Shown here: positions 1-10,785 of the stretch, piece by piece
Position numbering within the stretch: the first letter of the stretch is position 1
How the letters are laid out: each line of letters starts with the position of its first letter
Source: Diabrotica undecimpunctata
Lineage: Eukaryota; Arthropoda; Insecta; Coleoptera; Chrysomelidae
Direction of reading: 5' to 3'
Length of the DNA: 64,000 bases
NCBI RefSeq assembly: GCF_040954645.1
Contig: NC_092809.1
Location: 128,267,914 to 128,331,913 of the forward strand
Made by a program: the position numbers and the translations under genes
Notes under the pieces: generated by a model
What the model saw: only the letters and a program-made list of their open reading frames with translations
The model's database searches: none
What the model was told of the DNA's origin: nothing

Positions 1-1136
1 ATAAATGATTTAAAATTAATTATAATCTCTTAAAGTGTGTCAAAAATTATTCAACTAAGAAATTAATTATTAAATTTTAATTTAATTAAATTAAGAAATT
101 TAATTAAATTAAAATTTAATAAAAAAATAATAATAAACGAAATATATACAAAAGATTAAAAATAGTCTCATATAAAACTCTTATAATGATTTTAATTGTA
201 AAATTTATATTCTTAATAACGCAAAATAGCTAGTCAATAAAAGTAACACTTACAGCACAGTTCAACGACATTCAAAGAAAACATCTGATACGAGAGAAAA
301 ACAGGTGCATTTTGGTCACAGACACAAAGTGCCGTCTTCTTCTGTAATATTAAACCCTATTAAAATAGAAAGAAGCCGTTTTATTTATCGAATAAATAAA
401 ATCACTTAACATGCAGCCTACATCACAACTATACAACACGAGTTATTGGCTACGAATAGAAACATGAGCCATTTTCGATAGACAACTAAGAACTGGCTCT
501 GAATTTGGGCTTTACTCTTTTATAACTTCTGGCCAAAGCTAATTAATTTTTTGGGGTAATACACAGTTATATGGTAAAAGTGAGGATTTTTGTTCACATG
601 GGAAAATCTTAATAACTTTTAATTATAGCCAAAGCTAGTTGAATCTTAAAAGACTATGTACGATTGCTCTCAAGTGGACTAGATTAAGAAAGACACGTGC
701 AAGTAACTATGCATATTCTAACCCAGACACAATTTATTATAGGGGAGGCTGTAAGAACGGCCTACTAGAAGTATTCAGAGCTCTAAAACGCTTTGCAAAA
801 TAATTTTGGAACAGTCTGACGAAAATTTTCAATTTAAGAGAAATTGACAAGCCACAAACTCTTAGTAGGTTTTAGAACAATAAATACATAGCCAGTTTGT
901 AAGACAAATTTCAAGACCCCGTGTCCCGAATATACGTTTATATAGTAATCAGTCATTATTTTTTAATATGGAATCACCTCAATAAGTTTGTAGGTCTTAT
1001 TTACTAACATACTGTATTTTCTTTAATTATAAGTACAAGAAAAAAGTTTTTTAAAGCGGATATCGCTCAAAATGAAATACGTTGAAATAAGTAACCAATT
1101 TGAAAAAATCTAACGTCATGGACAGTAAATATCAAT
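1..1136. other. AT-rich non-coding stretch
   Basis: No convincing coding segment, RNA gene or transposon end was seen. The sequence is AT-rich with short A and T runs. Confidence 0.6.
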
Positions 1137-1210
1137 ATTGATCTGAAGCTATTTTCTTGTGGCATGTTACTATCTAAATGGGAATAAGCCACAATTAAAG
1201 GTTGAAGTAC

Positions 1211-1577
1211 TGTAACGATGCGCTGGACGTTCAACCGTGGGAGTGTCGATAATCGCGCACCCATTTCCACGACGACACGACGAGGTGGGATCCGGAGCGG
1301 CTATTTAAGGCGAGCGACTGGCGGAATTAAGTTAGTCTTGTAGCTAACGCTCTTGGCTCCATGGCTCGCTGGTGTATTGAATCTGCGAGCCGATCCGGAC
1401 AGAGAGACTTCCGTACTGAGGATTATACTCTGTCCTCAATCGTGTCCCCAGACAAGGACATAGGATACATTTTATTTTTATTTTTTATTCTTGTATATAC
1501 GTTGAAACTAATAGATTTATTTTTATTTTAACCTGTGTTTTACTGAGTCCGTCGCTTCGAAAGAGCTACCCGTTACA
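1211..1577 (+). mobile_element. Solo LTR of an LTR retrotransposon (Gypsy-like)
   Basis: A 367-bp block starts with TGTAAC and ends with GTTACA (canonical TG...CA termini) and is flanked by the direct repeat GTAC (1207-1210 and 1578-1581). It interrupts a repeat whose uninterrupted form is seen elsewhere in the window, which defines both edges. It contains a TATTTAAG box with an initiator-like site ~30 bp downstream, and is richer in GC and CpG than its surroundings. There is no internal coding region, so it is a recombination-derived solo LTR. The 4-bp duplication fits Gypsy families, but the family itself is not identified. Confidence 0.75.
1302..1338 (+). promoter_or_regulatory. Core promoter within the solo LTR
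   Basis: TATTTAAG at 1302-1309 is followed about 28 bp downstream by TTAGTCT (1332-1338), an arthropod initiator-like element. This is the U3/R layout expected in an LTR, and it sets the LTR orientation as plus. Confidence 0.5.
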
Positions 1578-1648
1578 GTACGTTTATTGACGTTTCTATT
1601 TCCACTTCGGAAATAGTTCTCAAAATACAAACATTAGTCAATTGTAAA

Positions 1649-2196
1649 GTAGCGCACCATGTCACCTGCTAGGAAAACTTTATAATGAAAAAACTAGTGT
1701 CCAATTAAAAATATAAATTTCAGAGAAAAAACACTTTAGTTTTTACATTTAGGTGATTAAAATGATAGAATTCAGCGGTAAAATGCCAATTTTGACCAAT
1801 TTAAAAGGCAATTTCTTTCCTCCGATTGGTTTTCCCGTAATAATTTCTATATCGAACAAGATTGAAGTTGTTTTTTTATTTTGATTTTGAGAAACAGATA
1901 TTTAACATATTTGTCTCTTAATCGTATAATAATGGAAGGCTTATAAACAGGTAATAAGAAATCGTTGTATCTATGATATCTATAAGGTAATTAAAAGCCT
2001 ATATATAGAAATACTTGACAAGATAAGTTAAAGAAAGTCATGGATATCAAGAGGTAGAAGTAATAAGAAAATGACGATCACAAAATAATAGGATAATTAT
2101 CTAAATAAAAAAGTGTGAATAGCCGCATGCTCAAATTCATGGGTGAAGCCTAAAAAAATTTTAAAAGAGAACTGAAAACCTGAAAGATATTATTTT
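1649..2196. other. Non-coding, AT-rich
   Basis: No clear feature. The last ~100 bp may be badly decayed upstream sequence of the LINE that starts near 2200. Confidence 0.4.
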
Positions 2197-3557
2197 TTGT
2201 CAAATGTCCAAAATTTTACTGATTTTTATTTAATTGGCATAAATAAACATGAAATACATGAGGAATGGAAGAAATCGCATATGAGCACTATCCATAAAAA
2301 GGGAGATAAATCGAAACCTGAAAACTATAGAGGAATTGCAGTTACTAGTAGTATTAGCAGAATATATGGGAAAATAATAAAAAATCGAATAGAAGAAGAA
2401 TACCAAGATATGGAAGCCGAAGAACAGGCTGGTTTTCGTGCAGGTCGATCTACAATAGACCATGTCTTCTCTATTACTCAGATAATTGAAAAGAAAGTTG
2501 CTCGTGGCCAAGAAGTCCATCTGACGTTCGTAGACCTTAGGAAAGCATATGATAGTATCCCGCTTGATAAATTATGGGAGGCACTGGTTAAAACAACTAT
2601 AAATATAGAATTGATTAAAGCTGTAAAAACGTTGTACTACCAACAAACAACAAGAATTAAAACAGGAAATCTGATAACACCAGGATTCAAAGTGACTAAA
2701 GGACTAAGACAAGGATGCTGTGTATCCCCAACATTACTTAAAATATACCTCGAAGCAGCACTCAACAAATGGAAAAAAAATGTACGAATATGGGCATACC
2801 ACTAATAGACTTAACTTTGTACACTCTATGCTTTGCGGATGACCAGGTCATCATCGCACAGGACTCTGAAGACCTTAGTTACATAATGCGAAAACTATTA
2901 AAAGAGTTTACAGAGTGGGGTTTGGAAGTGAATATGGAAAAAACTGCATACATGAGTATTGGAGGAGATCAACATAACCTTCTCGTAAAGGAAAATCAAG
3001 AGATCAAACTATGTGATGACTACAAATACCTAGGAGTAAAGATCACTCAGGACGGAAAATTAGATGCAGCCATTAAGGAACGAAATACACAGGGAAGGAA
3101 AGGCATAGCCTTACTGAACAGCGTACTGTTGGATAAAAATATCTCTAAAGAAAATAAAAGAAGAATATACAACACCATAATAGAAAGTATCACAATAATT
3201 GGATGCGAAGTGTGGTCCCTAAAAGACAGAACAGAGAAAATGCTTAGAGCAACAGAAATGGACTTCTGGCGCCGCTCGGCGGGAATCTCCAGACGCGACA
3301 GAATAACAAACGAGATAGTCCGAGAAATCATGGAAGTTACACATAATATTGTTAATGACATCAAAACGACACAACTAAGATGGTACGGACACGTAAGGAG
3401 AATGCCGGAGAATAGAATACCAAGACAAATTCTTGAATGGCAACCAAGAGGTAGGCGGAGACCAGGAAGGCCTAGAAGAAGTTGGAGAGAAGGAGTTGAT
3501 AAAGAAATCAGAGAAAGAGAACTGGAGAACGATCTATGGAACGATAGAATGAGATAG
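2197..3557 (+). pseudogene. RTE-type LINE reverse transcriptase, frameshifted and 5'-truncated
   Basis: Two overlapping frames make up one reverse transcriptase. The first (2197-2805) has KKGDKSKPENYRG, EEQAGFRAGRST, the motif A segment FVDLRKAYDSI and motif B GLRQGCCVSP. The second (2769-3557) has the catalytic FADD, then KYLGVKIT and a C-terminal QLRWYGHVRRM...RRRPGRPRRSW tail typical of RTE-like LINEs. The frames switch within or near the A8 run at ~2774-2781, so a one-base slip is the likely break. The endonuclease domain is missing. The 3' UTR probably reaches about 3720. The C-terminal half is strikingly intact. Confidence 0.85.
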
Positions 3558-4674
3558 AGATTGGAAATCGAAAGACGTCGAAGAACGTTGTAAACCGACA
3601 TTATATCGATCTATATCTTTATTTAATTGTATTTATTAATATCAATCATGCTAGGCTATTAGGTTATTAGCCATTATGTATAGTGTGTCTGTTGAAAAAT
3701 ACATTGTTACTGCGTTAAGTCAGATTTGTCGCTTTTAAACAAAATCGCCTATCATATTGACAGCACCGGCAAATATGTATATTTCTTTTTATTTTAATTT
3801 TAAAAATTGAATTCTAGGTCAGATTCAATCATGGTACTTGCCAAGCTTCAACCGGAGAGAGTAAGAGATATCAGTTACACGTATTTACTTTTCTATTTTT
3901 TTCAGTGTAAACACTGCGGTGAGATTTAAGATTTCCAAGAGTGATTTGGACAGCAGCCAGTCCGTTACTGGCCGTCTGGATAAAGAGGGAGGGGTAGCAG
4001 GAACACATCGATCGGGAGCATATCCAAGCTGCCGCGACGGCAGCGTCCGATGACGTCATCTGTACACGGATTTAACCACTACGCTCCATCTACTACAAGG
4101 TCCTTCTGACAGAAGTTCTTTTACGTTAAATTGCAGCCTTTCAATTGTTATTGTACTTGGCGTTGGTTTCATTATTAAAAAGGGATAAGATGATGCACTT
4201 TTTCTGTGTCAAATAAGGGAACAAGGTCGAATCTGAAGCAGTTTCGGGATTAGCGTAAATTGATTTTTGCGAAGTTATGAATGGCCGGAGGAGGTTCGAA
4301 CAATGTGCGCACTTTCTGCAACACGGAGATGTGAACCTGTTATTTTTCCTATTATTTCCAGACATTCTACCCCAAATTTACTAAGGGAAGCTGCTATAGT
4401 AAATGTGGTTTAAAAATGTGTTAAAAGAGAGAAATACGATAGGGGGATAAAACGAATAAATAAAGCAATGTAATAATATAACCTAAGACGGTAAATAGTC
4501 AAATTGTTATATTTAGTTATCTATTAACCAGGTGTTCTAGGAAAATATGGTTCAATACAAAATTATGATAAAATAGTTAATTTTGTCAAAGGTGAACTAT
4601 AAAACAACAACTTTTTCAGTATTTTCAGACATTCAGCTAGGATTTAATAATGTATAGCACGAAGAATTGCTATA
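3558..4674. other. Non-coding stretch after the RTE element
   Basis: The first ~150 bp are probably LINE 3' UTR. The remainder has no recognisable gene. A 12-bp palindrome GATGACGTCATC (CRE-like) near 4050 has no supporting context. Confidence 0.4.
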
Positions 4675-6986
4675 CAGGGTGGTCCTTATGTAATTGTACA
4701 AATGAAAGCCTTAAATTCTACACTTTAAAATATTACGATTTATGCCAACTTGCTTTAATAAAATGTTGATATTAAGAAAGATACAGGGTGTTAAAATGGA
4801 AATTAAAAATTCTATTTGTCGCTATAACTTTTACGTTTGTAAATATTTTTGGACAAAAATTTACAATTGGATGCTTTAAAGCAGGATAAATTATAATATT
4901 ATACAAACTTTAATGTAACTGATAGAGGGCGCCACATATGCCACATGTGTGTCATAGATTTGCTCTGCTTAAAGTTAGCTCTATTTGTGTTAAAAAATAT
5001 TAAAGACACATTATTTTTACAAGGAAAAGGTATAATTGTTGATAACCTCAAAATTTAACCGTTTTCGAGATATTCGCATTTTATAAGTCTGCTGCATAAT
5101 AATTCTTAGTTGTAATATTTGTGCGGTGAAGCACTGAATATCTGTAGATAAGCATAATTCACAGTTTATTCTTACTACAACAACTCAAAGATGATAATGT
5201 AACATTACAAAAATTTTGTTATGGCTGCTAAATGTCTTATTGAAGAAAATATTCTTCATCTTCTTCTTTAGGTGCGGTGTCCGTATTCAGACGTTGGCCG
5301 TCATCATGTTTACAATTTCCCTTTTCTATCGCTTCTTAAGTTTCTATACCTACTGGAGTTGTATTACTTTTTCCCTATTGTAAAATGCTGAAAACCCAAA
5401 ATATGTGGTTTATGTAAGATGGTACACCACCACATTCTAGAGAGAAGGCAGTGAGAACATACTTAAATATAACTGTTCTGAACGTTGGATTGATCGTGGC
5501 AGTCATATTCCTTTGCAATGTGGTGAGATATTGATATAATTATTTAATTTATAAAAAATCCCAAAAGAATACTTATCATTCATTACGTAAATTATTTACC
5601 CATTTTTATTAAGACAATTAGAAACTAAAGCCCAGGTATTGAACAACACATATGTGTCTTGTTTCATAATACTTTTGCTACCAATCTAACCTTAAAGACT
5701 CAGCATTTTTACAAAACATCATCGTTGGCCTAATAACCGATATTGTTATAAATATAGTAAACACACAGGTAATTTAGTTCAGCATAATATTAGTTCGTTA
5801 GTTAATCATAATAGACCATTTGTTCGAGATATAATTATAGTTACTCGTAAGCTGTAACGTAATCATATAAATAAGTAATTACATCGATAGGTTATTCCGT
5901 ATTTATATGAGTAACCAATGAATTAAATACATCACAGTTTAACACATTATTTAACCTCTGCCACAAATAAGATGTAGTTCCATAATATACCATAAGGTTT
6001 GGATATCTATCCAAAAGAATATATTCATCCATTATACATTATAGCCACTACGTAGCTCAGAATTTAATCCGCTTGATTTTGGTGTATGGAGCGTATTAAA
6101 ACAACGTGTCTATAAGAATCTTATAAACATTCGCAACCAACTAGGGAAGAAATAAATTCTGCAGCAGTTTCTTTAGAACCAATGATGCTATTTAACATGA
6201 GACGATCTTTTATGTAATATATTGACAAATGAATTAAAGAAAATGGTGGACATATCGAACATTTACTTTGACAAAAAGTTATGTTATTTAGTTTAACTAT
6301 TTCTTAATTTGGTTTGTAAACAAAATGTTTTGATTATGACTTTAATTTTACATAAAACGAAAATGTTTGATGTAAAATCCTATTATTCTGTTATTGTCAA
6401 ATCCTATTATTAATTATCCTGCTGATATATTTATTTTATTTAATATTTCGTTAACTATTAACTGTAGTTAAAGGTATTTTATACAAAAATTTAGATTTAT
6501 TAATGTTTTTGTCTATTTTTCCTTCGTTGCCTGAAGTAATTGCCTAAAATCAGAATTATGCAGCTGATTTGTAAAATGCGATTATCACGAAAACTGTTAA
6601 GTTTTGAAGTTATTAAGAAGTATAAATTTTTTTTGTTAAAATAATGTATCTTTAATATTTTTTATCAAAAATATAGGTAACTCAAACAGCAAAAAAGTTA
6701 AGTGAAAATTTATGACACATATGTGGCATATGTGGCGCCCTCGATCAGCTACATCAAAGTGCGCATCAAATTTCTCATATTTAAAAGTACCCAATTGTAA
6801 ATTTTTATGCATAAATTTTTACAAACATGAAAGTTATAGCGAAAAATAAAATTTTAAATTTGCACTTTAATACCCTGTATCTTTCTTAATGTCAACATTT
6901 TATAAAAGCAATTTGGCTTAAATCGTAATATTTTAAAGTGTAGAATTTACGGTTTTCGTTTGTACAATTACTTAAGGAGCACCCTG
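4675..6986. mobile_element. Non-autonomous DNA transposon with ~430-bp terminal inverted repeats
   Basis: The ends CAGGGTGGTCCTTA and (inverted) TAAGGAGCACCCTG are flanked by TATA on both sides, consistent with a TA or TATA target duplication. The inverted arms run about 4675-5100 and 6555-6986. They share, as inverted diverged copies, blocks such as GGCGCCACATATGCCACA and the sequence around AAGAAAGATACAGGGT. The central ~1.45 kb has no open frame of note and no transposase motif. The superfamily cannot be assigned from the ends alone; TA-duplicating Tc1/mariner-like or an unusual long-TIR group are options. Confidence 0.7.
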
Positions 6987-7269
6987 TATACATAAAATAA
7001 AAAGAATTATAAGAAAATAGTGAACCTTACTTATTTCTTAATCCTATAACTTAGTTGTTCCAATGTTAAAATGACCAAAAGTTATAGTTACCAACATACT
7101 CAGGCCGCAAGTCAGTATACTAGATCTTTTTTTTTTTACTTAATATACAGGGTTTGCCGGCAATACAGCAAGAATAGCCCCTTGATCCAGCCATCTGTAT
7201 ATGGTATAAAAGTAAAAAATCACAGTAAATTCACCTTAAAGAATAATCTATAAAGGTAGGTAAATTAGA

Positions 7270-7437
7270 AACGAAGTCTATATAATAAATTTTGTCGATC
7301 AACTTGTCGGTCCTGTGCCAGTAATTACCATTATCGCACTTCCATTTTCTCTAGATCTTCTTTGACTGCATCTTTCCACCTTTTTCTAGGCCGCCTTATA
7401 GACCTTCTTCCCTCTGGCCTTTCCCAAAACACATTGT
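7270..7437 (-). pseudogene. RTE-type LINE 3' tail fragment
   Basis: Read on the minus strand this encodes a proline/arginine-rich motif, RPEGRRSIRRPRKRWKDAVK, then EDLEKM and an LAQDR segment. That is the C-terminal signature of RTE-like LINE polyproteins. Only about 50 residues remain. Confidence 0.65.
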
Positions 7438-7489
7438 TTATAAATGTTGTCGATAGTCGAAATAAAAATCATCATAAAAAGGCAACTAA

Positions 7490-8290
7490 CCAAATATAGC
7501 ACTTTTAAAAAGATTAGATCGGGTACAATACAGATATGTTCAATATTTATAATGATATCAACTCCAACAAATTTTATGCTAGCAGGGTGTAATGAAATCC
7601 CATTAGAATTACGTAGAGAACTACTAGCTCAAAAATATTGTATAAAGCTGAGAAAAACTGTGTCAGACCTTTTATTATCAAATCTGAAATTATTAAACAT
7701 TAAAAACTAATAAATATTGTAGAATAAAAAATTCACCCCAAAAAGAGCATTTATTGAAACCAAGAATGATACAGAATTACACAAAATAAATTAAGTATCA
7801 CTAGTTTATAAATTTCCGTAAAAAAAATTGATAAAAAAGCCAAGAATCATAATTTCTCAATATACAGGATCAATTTAATTAAACAATATTTTAGTAAAAT
7901 CTATACTGAGCCAATTTATACTGCCTTTTATACCGTAGGTCCAAGAGATAGCAGACTACCTTGCTATGATCCCAAAGCCGTACTAGCGGTCTAAAGGGAG
8001 ACTATTAATATTATAAGCAATTATACCGGACTTACGGATTACACAATAATTTACCACAGATGATCATAACCTCACAGATGATCACAGTGATCAAATGTTA
8101 TAATCATCTGTGAATTTACACAGATGGTTTTAAAAATCAAAGAGAAGTACCTCCTAATACAATAATTAAAAATTATGTAGTCTTAGTGGTGTCTTTTCAT
8201 TTAAACTTATAGCAATAGAAAAAGCTCTAAAATGGATTAAAGGTAATAATATTAAAAAAGCTGTATACCAAATTATACGTATCTTAAATG
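7490..8290 (+). pseudogene. LINE fragment between RT and RNase H (jockey/R1/I-like)
   Basis: The open part up to 7710 reads NEIPLELRRELLAQKYCIKL, the conserved segment downstream of RT in jockey/R1/I-type LINEs. After ~350 bp of decayed sequence, 8110-8290 shows IYTDGFKNQ (RNase H motif 1, YTDGSK-like) and LIAIEKALKWIKGNNIKK, matching the RNase H alpha-helix region. Frames are broken in several places. The presence of RNase H argues against the classic jockey clade. Confidence 0.65.
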
Positions 8291-8484
8291 ATTCCGTGCC
8301 TATTTTTAAAAAGAATATGGTATTTTTAAAAATGTCAAACATATGTTTTCACTGTAACCGTTTTTTTTTAATTATTCAAACTTTTGGATCAAATTACTGA
8401 TGCATAAGGAAAGTGAATAAGAAGTGGATAAAGTTTAATTGTAATTAGGGTAGAAATACCAATGGTAGTATTATTTTCTTTTAC

Positions 8485-8486
<2 letters not shown>

Positions 8487-8578
<92 letters not shown>
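8487..8578. repeat. (AT)n microsatellite
   Basis: About 92 bp of nearly pure AT dinucleotide repeat. It lies 28 bp outside the left arm of the inverted PLE-like repeat. Confidence 0.95.
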
Positions 8579-8580
<2 letters not shown>

Positions 8581-8692
8581 TTAAGGTATATGACCGTTTA
8601 ATTTAATATAAAAAATGTGCACTCGTAAGTGAATGGGATGTTATCGGTCTGGAGATAAAAAAGACAAGAGTTGTGCTACTTTATCTATTTAT

Positions 8693-8734
8693 TGAAGACG
8701 TTTCGCCTATTGTTCAATAAGCATCATCAGTTCA
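8693..8734 (-). ncRNA. Minimal hammerhead ribozyme motif, left arm
   Basis: Minus-strand order: TGAA (stem I), CTGATGA, T, GCTTATTG-AA-CAATAGGC (stem II), GAAA, CGTC, TTCA (stem I). The conserved core boxes are exact. Stem III is the ultra-short self-complementary ACGU, so activity would probably need a dimer. Confidence 0.6.
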
Positions 8735-9168
8735 TCTAAAAGAGTGTTATTAGCGATACATCTAATATGAAAAAACAATTAAGTAAATGATCTTACCTTT
8801 AAAAGATCTGTAGCATTACAATGTTGTTATTGCAAAGAAACATCAAAAAATTAATATAATAAATATAACAGCAAAAAATATAGAAACACAGAACGCTGGA
8901 AGATTCCAGCGTTCTGTGAAAAATATAGAATTTTTTGATAGATTTAATCAATCAATGTTTTCAAAAGTGAAATTTAAAACAAATTAGTTAAATTGGGAAT
9001 CTTCCAGCGTTCTGTGTTTCTATATTTTTTGCTGTTATATTTATTATATTAATTTTTTGATGTTTCTTTGCAATAACAACATTGTAATGCTACAGATCTT
9101 TTAAAGGTAAGATCATTTACTTAATTGTTTTTTCATATTAGATGTATCGCTAATAACACTCTTTTAGA

Positions 9169-9210
9169 TGAACTGATGATGCTTATTGAACAATAGGCGA
9201 AACGTCTTCA
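9169..9210 (+). ncRNA. Minimal hammerhead ribozyme motif, right arm
   Basis: Same motif as at 8693 on the opposite strand. CTGATGA is at 9173-9179, stem II at 9181-9198, GAAA at 9199-9202 and CGTC at 9203-9206, with cleavage expected after C9206. Stem I is TGAA/TTCA (4 bp). Confidence 0.6.
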
Positions 9211-9294
9211 ATAAATAGATAAAGTAGCACAACTCTTGTCTTTTTTATCTCCAGACCGATAACATCCCATTCACTTACGAGTGCACATTTTTTA

Positions 9295-9296
9295 TA

Positions 9297-9362
<66 letters not shown>
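9295..9362. repeat. (TA)n microsatellite
   Basis: TA-dinucleotide run with one TG interruption, directly abutting the 3' side of the right PLE arm. Confidence 0.95.
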
Positions 9363-9368
<6 letters not shown>

Positions 9369-10736
9369 GATTAGTTTATCGATCAGAAATAGAATAAAGA
9401 GTTTTTTTTATTATTTTAATATACCGAGGGCATATAAGTTAAAATACAACCCTGTACTTATTTGTAATAGACCATAAGAGAAAACATTGTTCCGTGAAAG
9501 ACTGAGTGAATAGTGAAAGGACAATGGAACCTCGTATAATTATAGATTTAAGAATAAACTTGTAATTGTATTTTGCGGTGGGCATTTTTCGAAAGTAAAT
9601 AAGAATTAGATTTAGGTATGAGATAACAAGAATTTGGAATTTTATTTCTGTTGAAAAAGGCAAAATTGTTAATGGTTTCTGAAAAGTAATTTGAGTGAAA
9701 GTAGTTTATTTGTTTTAAATATTATGTTGGAAATTTTCTAAATCGAAAATTAGTGGGAAAGATGAATGCTTATGATTGGTTAAAAAGGAATGATGGGGAA
9801 TGAGCGAGTGGAGAAGGTTGTTTGGGGAGATTGAAAAGATTATTATGTTACCGGCAGACCAGAAGAGAAGACGTGTTTTTCGTGTAGTCAATCTGAGTAC
9901 CAGTGTTTTCGTTTGTTAGTGAAAAAGGTGGAAGCTGAGAGCAGATCAAAATCGAGAAGATTAATACCTCTTTTGAGTCTGCATAGTCCACGAGATATAA
10001 TTGAGAAAGAATTTGTGAATAAAGAGTACCGGTCAAAAGAGGCTTGGTGCTTGTGTTTTCGGAGGAGTAGTTTGCTGGTATGCGGTTTGGATCGATGCTG
10101 AGAACGGGAAAGATTTGATGGTAGCCGGACATAATCAATCAAGGAAGGAACTGTGGTTTGACCGAGAGGAGACATCATTGGTGTAAAAAATAAAGGTCAG
10201 TCAAATAATTTGAATGAAAGAAAACTTTAAGATATTCTAAAGATAAAATCAAATATAAGCATACGAACTAAGATTCCAAGTTTCAAAGAGTTATTTTTTG
10301 TGAATAAATTATATTTTATATGGTCAATTTTTAGTAGATATTATTATAAAACAGATCAATAGATAGTTTGTAATTAAAATTAAATTTAGAGTATAGGAGT
10401 TTGTTGGGAAAGATAATTGCCCACAAAAGTTATTTATTAATATTCATCGTATTGCTTATTGAAAATAAATAATAATTTGTGTGCATATTTATGTTGTTTT
10501 AATGTTAGTTCCGTTTCCTGTTCTATCCCGATTATGAGCAACTAGGAGATACTGAACCCACTAGAAGAGATATATAAAGTAAACTGATTAAAGTAAAATT
10601 AAAAAGGCACCCTGAGAAATTTTTAATAGTAACGGATTTGTATGACTCTGCATAAATTAGTGAATTAATTAATTAAATAATTGGATTAATTAAATTAGTG
10701 TTAATTAATAATAAAACATCATAAAGCAGATCACAA
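9363..10736. other. Unassigned sequence, possibly a repeat segment
   Basis: No recognised coding region; small frames around 9850-10180 have no motif. A segment from ~9724 ends near 10195 with TAAAGGTCAGTCAAA. The same string recurs at 11593 at the end of a similarly organised segment, so the two may be related repeat pieces. TTGTTGGGAAAGATAATTGC near 10410 resembles an LTR start, but no matching end was found. Confidence 0.3.
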
Positions 10737-10785
10737 CAATATATATACATATATGTATACATGTATATACATATATATGAGAAAT
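10737..10785. repeat. Compound TA/CATA microsatellite
   Basis: ATATATACATATATGTATAC-type alternation of about 45 bp. Confidence 0.85.

Larger units (their letters stand above)
1137..1648 (-). repeat. Hammerhead-type palindromic repeat (family ii), split by a solo LTR
   Basis: The left part (1137-1210) carries the end segment that begins near TGAAGCTATTTTCTTGTGGC and runs into GGGAATAAGCCACAATTAAA. The right part (1578-1648) carries ACGTTTATTGACG followed by the CCACTTCGG hairpin. Copies at 28253, 29301 and 51919 show both parts contiguous, so the 367 bp between them is an insertion. On the minus strand the right part reads TTGAGAA, a stem-loop, GAAA, CGTC, the family's hammerhead-like core. 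I infer a PLE-derived non-autonomous element. Confidence 0.7.
8607..9294. mobile_element. Inverted pair of PLE-type terminal repeats (family i)
   Basis: Two ~300-bp arms (8607-8907 and ~8998-9294) are exact or nearly exact reverse complements, separated by a 90-bp spacer. Each arm has a hammerhead-like motif. At the inner end of the left arm, 8887-8918 is itself a near-perfect 32-bp palindrome (CACAGAACGCTGG...). There is no coding sequence. Inverted terminal repeats with hammerheads are a known PLE property, so I infer a deleted or non-autonomous PLE. The lack of divergence implies a young insertion, gene conversion, or an assembly hairpin. Confidence 0.75.

Noticed and set aside
1137..1648. 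Family-ii arms as a Mutator-like MITE (9-11-bp duplication)
   Set aside because: Duplication length varies (10, 11, ~12 bp), the arms contain hammerhead-like cores, and no DNA transposase is linked. PLE origin explains more, though a Mutator-like source was not excluded by search.
3871..4059. 62-codon minus-strand open frame
   Set aside because: No motif, no neighbour, and composition typical of chance.
4046..4061. CRE-like palindrome GATGACGTCATC as a regulatory site
   Set aside because: A single short palindrome with no gene, promoter or repeat support.
7071..7253. 60-codon open frame and 9439-9663, 11783-11974, 18806-19024, 53299-53837, 62535-62777 frames
   Set aside because: No recognisable domain; several are antisense shadows of LINE or other transposon sequence.
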